In this document: piece by piece, positions 58,873-64,000 of the stretch
Numbering within the stretch: the stretch's first letter is position 1
Layout: every line of letters begins with the position of its first letter
Assembly: GCF_000421185.1 (NCBI RefSeq)
Contig: NZ_ATWJ01000013.1
Span: 62,001-126,000, forward strand
From: Ornithinimicrobium pekingense DSM 21552
GTDB lineage: Bacteria; Actinomycetota; Actinomycetes; Actinomycetales; Dermatophilaceae
DNA: 64,000 nt
Direction: 5' to 3'
Made by a program: the position numbers and the translations under genes
The notes under the pieces: model-generated
The model's database searches: none
Seen by the model: only the letters and a program-made list of their open reading frames with translations
What the model was told of the DNA's origin: nothing

Positions 58873-59574
58873 TCAGCCGGGTCGACCGGCCAGCCCGGTC
58901 TCGTAGGCCGTGATCACCATCTGCACGCGGTCGCGCAGGTCGAGCTTGTGCAGGACGCGGCCGATGTGGGTCTTGACCGTGGCCTCGGCCAGGTAGAGCT
59001 CGGCGGCGATCTCGGCGTTGGTCAGCCCGCGACCGACCGCCTCGAGCACCTCGCGCTCGCGCTCGGTCAGCGGCGCGAGACGGGCGGTGGCGGCGCGGCG
59101 CTCCGCGGCCCGGGCCAGCTCCAGGTCGGCGTCGGGCAGCTGCGGCACGAAGCGCTCCAGCATCCGCCGGGTGGTCGACGGCGCCATCGCCGCGTCCCCG
59201 GCGTGCACGGCGTGGATGGCGGCGAGCAGCTCGGCCGGACCGGCGTCCTTGAGCAGGAAGCCCGCCGCGCCGGCGCGCAGGGCGGCGAAGACGTACTCGT
59301 CGAGGTCGAAGGTGGTCAGCACCAGCACCTTCGGCGGGTCCGGCGTCTCCGAGATGCGCCGGGTGGCCTCGACGCCGTCGAGCCGTGGCATCCGGATGTC
59401 CATGAGCACGACGTCGGGCCGGGTCGCGGCCACGCCCTCGACGCCGGCGAGCCCGTCGCCGGCCTCCCCCACGACCGTCATGTCCGGCTGGGCGTCCAGC
59501 ACCATCCGGAAGCCGGCGCGCACCAGCTCCTGGTCGTCGACGAGGAACAGCCGCACGGGCGCGTCGCCGGTCAC
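58873..59574 (-). CDS. NarL/LuxR-type response regulator
   Basis: A 233-residue regulator. Receiver: VDDQ at residues 12-15, phospho-acceptor Asp in VVLMDIRMPRLDG (about 59), Lys in GFLLKDAG. HTH: LTEREREVLEAVGRGLTNAEIAAELYLAEATVKTHIGRVLHKL. GTG start overlapping the kinase stop (GTGA). Downstream on the same strand are the SMR pair and the FtsX-type ABC exporter; the shared palindromic word suggests that the ABC pair is a target. Confidence 0.93.
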   Translation of the reverse strand: MTGDAPVRLFLVDDQELVRAGFRMVLDAQPDMTVVGEAGDGLAGVEGVAATRPDVVLMDIRMPRLDGVEATRRISETPDPPKVLVLTTFDLDEYVFAALRAGAAGFLLKDAGPAELLAAIHAVHAGDAAMAPSTTRRMLERFVPQLPDADLELARAAERRAATARLAPLTEREREVLEAVGRGLTNAEIAAELYLAEATVKTHIGRVLHKLDLRDRVQMVITAYETGLAGRPG

Positions 59575-60836
59575 GCGGACTCCTTCTGCTCGGATGAGGA
59601 CGAGGGTATGCCGTCGTGCCGCCCGGTCGGGATCGTGGCCACGACCTCCCAGCCGCCGCGCGAGCGCGGGCCGGCGTGGACGGTGCCGTCGAGGACCTCC
59701 ACGCGCTCGGTCATGCCGACCAGGCCGTTGCCGGCGCCGTCGCCGCGGTGGGGCGGCCGGTGGTCGTCGCGGCCCCCGTCGTCGCTCACCCGCACCAGCA
59801 GCACCGCCGGGGTGCGCAGCAGGTCGACGTCGGCGGACGCGTGCGGCCCGGCGTGCTTCATCACGTTGGTCAGCGCCTCCTGCACGACACGGTAGGCGGC
59901 GAGGTCAACCTCCTTGGCCAGGTCATCGAGCCGTCCGCGCACGGCCAGGTGCACCGGCACCCCGGAGTCGCGGACCCGCTGGACCAGGTCCTCGAGGTGG
60001 GCCAGGCCCTGCAGCGGCGCGAGCTCGACGTCGGAGTCCTCGTCGCGGAGCACACCGACGAGCCGGCGCGTGTCAGCCAGCGAGGTGCGCGCCGTGTCGG
60101 CCAGCGTCTCCAGGGTCTGGGCCGCCCGCTCCAGCGCCGCCCGGTCCGCCCCGATCGCCGGCGGCTCCGACAGCGCCCGGCGAGCGGCATACAGGGCCCC
60201 GTCCGCCTGCACGACGACGACCGCGAGCGAGTGCGCGACGACGTCGTGCATCTCCCGCGCGATCGAGGCGCGCTCGGACTGGGCGGTGAGGCGTGCCCGC
60301 TGGGCCTGGTCACGGGCGAGCGCGGCGTTCTGCTGCTCGAGGCGGGCCACGACGGCCTTGCGCCGGCGCACCACGTCGCCGAGGACCCAGGCGACGAGGA
60401 CGAACATCCCCAGGAAGAAGGCCTGGAAGGCGATGACGACCAGCTGCTGGCTCACCGGCTGGAACCGCAGCCGCCAGTCGAACGCCGCGACCAGCGCACC
60501 CGCCAGCCCGAGGAACATGACCGTGAACGACTGGCGGCGCGTGCCGAACGCCGCGGCGCTGTAGACCGCGATCGGCACGGCGACGTTGGCCGGGTGCGGC
60601 TCGTCGGTGACCGCCACCTGCACCAGGCAGACCAGCGCGACGGCCGCCGCGGCGACCAGGGGCTCGCGGCGTCGCCACAGCAGCGGCAGCACCTGGACGA
60701 CCCCGAGCACGAAGTGGCCGGCACCCGCGCCCGTCCAGGTGATGACCACCCACAGCAGCAGCGCACCGACGAGCAGGACGTCGGGCGCCCACGGGTGGCG
60801 GCGGACGTCACGGGCCAGGTCGCGCAGCTCTCTCAT
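59571..60836 (-). CDS. Sensor histidine kinase (HisKA_3/DesK type)
   Basis: A 421-residue kinase with about five membrane helices (residues 15-150), coiled coil RRRKAVVARLEQQNAALARDQAQRARL, H-box ERASIAREMHDVVAHSLAVVV (His about residue 204), N-box VVQEALTNVMKH, G1 SDDGGRDD and G2 GNGLVGMTERV. All catalytic elements are present. Such kinases next to FtsX-type ABC exporters commonly sense membrane or antimicrobial stress (inference). ATG 60836; the promoter faces the glycosyltransferase operon and carries two GGTATGACG boxes. Confidence 0.92.
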   Translation of the reverse strand: MRELRDLARDVRRHPWAPDVLLVGALLLWVVITWTGAGAGHFVLGVVQVLPLLWRRREPLVAAAAVALVCLVQVAVTDEPHPANVAVPIAVYSAAAFGTRRQSFTVMFLGLAGALVAAFDWRLRFQPVSQQLVVIAFQAFFLGMFVLVAWVLGDVVRRRKAVVARLEQQNAALARDQAQRARLTAQSERASIAREMHDVVAHSLAVVVVQADGALYAARRALSEPPAIGADRAALERAAQTLETLADTARTSLADTRRLVGVLRDEDSDVELAPLQGLAHLEDLVQRVRDSGVPVHLAVRGRLDDLAKEVDLAAYRVVQEALTNVMKHAGPHASADVDLLRTPAVLLVRVSDDGGRDDHRPPHRGDGAGNGLVGMTERVEVLDGTVHAGPRSRGGWEVVATIPTGRHDGIPSSSSEQKESA

Positions 60837-60899
60837 CGCCGTCGAGCCTACGGGCGGGTCGGGCGCCCGGCGTCGGACCGTGGTCTCGTGCCGGGTGCG

Positions 60900-60927
60900 A
60901 CCGGGGTATGACGTGACCGGTATGACG
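60900..60927. promoter_or_regulatory. Repeated GGTATGACG boxes in the kinase/glycosyltransferase divergent promoter
   Basis: GGTATGACG occurs at 60905-60913 and 60919-60927 (14-base step). The first is part of the 16-mer ACCGGGGTATGACGTG identical to 58066-58081 before the ABC exporter. Candidate autoregulatory site of the adjacent response regulator; the second box could also affect the divergent glycosyltransferase operon. Confidence 0.5.
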
Positions 60928-60961
60928 CGACCGCATTGGCGCGCGCAGGTAGCGTCACGCC

Positions 60962-62857
60962 ATGACCGCCGCGAGCCCGCAGACGGCCACCGCCCTGGGC
61001 CGGGTCCGCGGCGCCCCCACCGTCCTCGACGCGCTCGACGCCTTCGACGAGGTCGCGTCGGCGGCCCGCACCGAGGGAACGGACGCCCGGGCCGCCCTGG
61101 CGGCCGGCATCGCGGACCCGGACGACCCGCTCGTGGTGCTCGCCGCCGTGCACGCGGCCGGGGCCGTCGGCGGCGCGGTCGCCTCGGCCCTCCTGCTCGA
61201 CCTGCTGGAGGGCTCCGACGACCAGGCGGAGCCACGACGTGCGCACCTGCGCGAGCACGCTGCCTGGGCCCTGGCCGCCGGTCCCCGCCTGCCGGCCGCG
61301 GTCGACCCGCTGCGGCGCGTCGTGGCCGGGGGCGGCTTTGCCGGCGTCCTGGCCGAGGCGACGCTGGACGGCTGGGACGCGGCCCGCCCGCCCCGTCGGC
61401 GCTCGACCACCCGGGACGGGCTGACCGTCGCCCAGCTCTTCCTGCACGGTGAGATCGACGGCTCCCTGAGCCACGCCGGCCAGGGCGACACCGGGGGCAT
61501 CGCCACGCTGCTGGTGCGGCTGGGCGACGCGCTGCTGCACGAGCCGGGGGTCGAGCGGGTCCTGACGCTCTCGCGCGCCGCGCAGCCGTCCGGGGAGCAC
61601 GAGGCCGGGCAGCACGAGCCCGGGGAGCAGGAGCCGTGCAGCGCCGAGGCCCTGCGCGCGCCGGGGCACCACTACCCCGGCATCCCGGTCCCGCACCCGG
61701 CCCCGCCGGCCAGCCGCAGCTGGGGCCTGCGGGCCGCGGCGCTGTCCGGCGTCCGGGCGGCACTGGCGGCCGGCGCACCCGTCGACGTGCTGCACGTCCG
61801 CATGGCCGACGTCGGCTCCTGGGCCGCGGCGCAGGTCGCGCGGGAGCAGGGCATCCCCCTCGTGCTGACGCTGGCCCCCGACCCGCACGCGCTGCTCGCC
61901 TCCCGGGAGGCCGCGGGCACGCTGAGCCGGGCGAGCCTCGTGGACGCCGACCTGCGCGAGCACCTCGTCTTCCGGGTGCGGCTGCTGCGGGCGCTGCGGC
62001 AGCAGGCCGACGCGCTCGTCGTCTTCCCGCGCCCGGACCTGCAGCGCGACCTGCGGGCCCTGCTGCACCTGCGTGAGGACGAGCCCGTCCACGTCGTCCC
62101 CGAGGGGATCGACGTCCACGCCCTCGAGCACGCCGACCGGCAGGTGGGGCTGGCGATGACGGGCGCGGCCCCGACCGCTCCGGTCGCCGCCGCGCTTGGC
62201 GAGCTCGACGAGCTCCTGGCCACGCTGCCGCAGCAGCGCCGCGACCTGCCCCTGGTGCTCAGCGTCGGCCGCCTGCACCCGGTCAAGGGCATGGTCACCC
62301 TGGCGCGGGCCTGGGCCGACCACCCGCACCTGGCCGACCGCTGCACGCTCGTCGTGGTCGGCGGCGACCTGGCGCGCCCGACCGCCGACGAGGCCGAGCA
62401 GCTGGCCCTGCTCGACGCCGTGGTCCCCCGCCAGGACGGTCCCGCCCGTGGCTTCCTCCTCGCCGGGCACCGCAGCAACCCCACGGTGGCGGTGTGGCTG
62501 TCGGCGGCGCGGCGCGGACGGCCCGGCCTGAGCGCGCCCGGCGGCGTCTACGTCTGCGCGAGCGTCAAGGAGGAGTTCGGCATCGCGCTGTGCGAGGCGC
62601 TCGGCTCCGGGCTCGTGGTCGTCGCCCCCGACCACGGCGGGCCGCCCACCTACGTCGAGCACGGGCGGACCGGCGTCCTCGTGGAGACCACCGACCCGGT
62701 CGCGCTCGCCGGAGCCGTCGCCGACGCCCTCGACCTGGCGGCCGCCCCCGACGCCCCGGCTCGCGAGGCTCACGCCCGGCAGGTGGTCGCCGACCGGTTC
62801 AGCATCGAGACGATGGCCGGCGCGCTGGCGCGGGTCTACCGGGAGGTCGCGCGATGA
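60962..62857 (+). CDS. Glycosyltransferase family 4 protein with helical N-terminal domain
   Basis: A 631-residue cytoplasmic GT-B enzyme. Residues 1-155 are an Ala-rich helical region resembling HEAT-like repeats. The GT4 part starts VAQLFLHGEIDGSLSHAGQGDTGGIATLLVRLGDAL, similar to sucrose-phosphate-synthase-like enzymes, and the C-terminal donor domain has LVLSVGRLHPVKGMVTLARAW and the E-x7-E region SVKEEFGIALCEALGSGLVVVAPDHGGPPTYVEHGRTG. Donor and acceptor are unknown. It overlaps the next glycosyltransferase by four bases. Confidence 0.88.
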   Translation: MTAASPQTATALGRVRGAPTVLDALDAFDEVASAARTEGTDARAALAAGIADPDDPLVVLAAVHAAGAVGGAVASALLLDLLEGSDDQAEPRRAHLREHAAWALAAGPRLPAAVDPLRRVVAGGGFAGVLAEATLDGWDAARPPRRRSTTRDGLTVAQLFLHGEIDGSLSHAGQGDTGGIATLLVRLGDALLHEPGVERVLTLSRAAQPSGEHEAGQHEPGEQEPCSAEALRAPGHHYPGIPVPHPAPPASRSWGLRAAALSGVRAALAAGAPVDVLHVRMADVGSWAAAQVAREQGIPLVLTLAPDPHALLASREAAGTLSRASLVDADLREHLVFRVRLLRALRQQADALVVFPRPDLQRDLRALLHLREDEPVHVVPEGIDVHALEHADRQVGLAMTGAAPTAPVAAALGELDELLATLPQQRRDLPLVLSVGRLHPVKGMVTLARAWADHPHLADRCTLVVVGGDLARPTADEAEQLALLDAVVPRQDGPARGFLLAGHRSNPTVAVWLSAARRGRPGLSAPGGVYVCASVKEEFGIALCEALGSGLVVVAPDHGGPPTYVEHGRTGVLVETTDPVALAGAVADALDLAAAPDAPAREAHARQVVADRFSIETMAGALARVYREVAR

Positions 62858-64000
62858 CCCTGCTCGTCGTCTCCCCCGACTACGCCTCCCACCTCTTCCC
62901 GCTGGCCACCCTGGCCACGGCCTGGCGCGACGCAGGCGAGCGGGTGGTGGTGGCGACGGGCCCGGCGACCGACGCGCTGGTCCGCGGCTTTGGGATGGAG
63001 CGGGTCGACCTGCGGCTGGGGCGAGGGTCCAACCCCGGGGTCATCCGCGCCGAGGAGCAGCCCCGCGGCGAGGACGACGCGCTGCGCGGCTTCTTCGCCG
63101 CCACCCGCCGGGGCCCCGTGGCCACCCTGGCGTTCCAGGCCCGGGCGCGCCGGGACGACCTGCTGTGGGACCCCATCGACACCGCGCGGCGGGTGGAGGA
63201 GGTCGTCAGCCGGGTCCACCCCGACCACGTGCTTGTCGACCACCTGGCCTTCAGCGCGCGGCTGGCGCTGCGGGCCGCCGGCGTCCGGCACGCCGACGTG
63301 GTGCTGGGCCACCCCTCCGCGCTCGTGGTCGGGCACGACGAGGTCTACGGGCTGCCGCCCTCCTGGCCGGCCGCGATGCGACCGCCGGAGGAGGACCTGG
63401 CCGGGCTGCGGACGCTCTGCGAGGAGGTGCGCGACCGCTTCACCGCCGACTGGAACACCGCGCTCACCACCCTCGACCCCGGGGCCCCCGCCAGCCCGGA
63501 CGCCTTCGCCGAGACCGGTGACGTGCTGCTGCTCAACTACCCCGGTGAGCTGCACGAGCCGGGGCGGACCGGCCGGCTCGGGCCGCACGCCTTCCTCGGC
63601 TCGGCCGTCCGCGAGGAGCCGCCGGACAGCGAGGTCGAGCGCTGGCTCGCCTCCTCGGAGGCACCGGTCGTCTACGTCAGCCTGGGCAGCTTCCTGTCGG
63701 TCCGCTCCGACGTCCTCGCCCGCGTCGCCGCGGCGCTGCGCGACCTGGACGTGCGGGTGGCCCTGGCGACCGGCTCGACCGCACCCGCCGACCTCGGACC
63801 GCTCCCGCCGCACTGGCTCGTCCGCCCCGTCCTGCCCCAGGTCACGCTGCTGCGCGCCGCCCGGCTGGCCGTCACCCACGGCGGCAACAACAGCGTGACC
63901 GAGGCGCTGACCGCCGGGGTCCCCCTGCTCGTCCTGCCGCTGTCGACCGACCAGTTCGCGGGCGCCGCCGCCCTCGAGCGCACCGGTCTCGGGCTCGTCC
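62854..64000 (+). CDS. UGT/MGT-like glycosyltransferase (family 1), partial at right edge
   Basis: About 382 residues are visible. N-terminal acceptor domain begins MTLLVVSPDYASHLFPLATLATAWRDAGERVVVATGP; the C-terminal donor domain has VVYVSLGSFLSVRSDVLARVAAAL and the nucleotide-sugar block VTHGGNNSVTEALTAGVPLLVLPLSTDQFAGAAALE. The end of the protein lies outside the window. ATGA overlap with the preceding GT4 gene means a coupled two-enzyme unit, probably making a glycosylated lipid or small molecule (inference). Confidence 0.9.
   Translation, partial: MTLLVVSPDYASHLFPLATLATAWRDAGERVVVATGPATDALVRGFGMERVDLRLGRGSNPGVIRAEEQPRGEDDALRGFFAATRRGPVATLAFQARARRDDLLWDPIDTARRVEEVVSRVHPDHVLVDHLAFSARLALRAAGVRHADVVLGHPSALVVGHDEVYGLPPSWPAAMRPPEEDLAGLRTLCEEVRDRFTADWNTALTTLDPGAPASPDAFAETGDVLLLNYPGELHEPGRTGRLGPHAFLGSAVREEPPDSEVERWLASSEAPVVYVSLGSFLSVRSDVLARVAAALRDLDVRVALATGSTAPADLGPLPPHWLVRPVLPQVTLLRAARLAVTHGGNNSVTEALTAGVPLLVLPLSTDQFAGAAALERTGLGLV

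Overview
The window is 64 kb of very GC-rich, gene-dense actinobacterial chromosome. DUF222/HNH endonuclease, cell-wall-binding type 2 repeats, a BkdABC-type branched-chain keto-acid dehydrogenase with a divergent Lrp regulator, DesK/NarL-type two-component pairs, RecBCD and frequent GTG starts with GTGA/ATGA coupling fit a member of the Micrococcales, plausibly Intrasporangiaceae/Ornithinimicrobiaceae. The family assignment is inference. I see no rRNA, tRNA, CRISPR array, insertion sequence or prophage.

Layout: 1-7.3 kb holds a Liv-type ABC import operon (minus strand) with an acyl-CoA ligase inside it, divergent from an IclR regulator and a degenerate acetyl-CoA-synthetase-like gene. 7.3-13.2 kb has an ArsR/SRPBCC pair with a perfect operator, an esterase, a two-component system and a Ca2+/cation antiporter. 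13.4-18.4 kb is a five-gene dapB-dapA-dapD-aminotransferase-PLP-decarboxylase cluster, its last four genes translationally coupled. Its DapD is of E. coli type and its decarboxylase is not canonical LysA. 18.5-21.5 kb has an SDR, a methyltransferase and an SHMT-like enzyme. 21.5-26.4 kb contains two histidine-kinase-like proteins with complementary defects (one lacks the phospho-accepting His, the other lacks the ATP-binding boxes), flanking a repeat-bearing lipoprotein and followed by a response regulator.

26.4-35.5 kb: an orphan TRAP-type solute-binding lipoprotein, a PE-Pol LigD without ligase domain, a small zinc protein, a GNAT, and the Lrp-controlled bkd operon, whose E2 linker has been invaded by a 33-bp repeat also seen between genes near 7.3 kb. 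35.5-41.4 kb: a TetR-controlled membrane protein, tandem SGNH/CWB2 surface proteins (one broken), and a YbaK-type protein. 41.4-50.2 kb: recC-recB-recD. 50.2-54.4 kb: a P1B metal ATPase and an HNH protein. 54.6-60.8 kb: a two-component system, a guanidine-III riboswitch with two SMR exporters, and a MacB/FtsX-like ABC exporter that shares a 16-bp upstream word with the two-component operon. 61-64 kb: two coupled glycosyltransferases, the second cut by the window end.

DNA-level signals: the word GTATGNCG (mostly GGTATGCCG) recurs dozens of times in all frames and on both strands and forces rare codons. Long hairpins without U-tracts close many transcription units.
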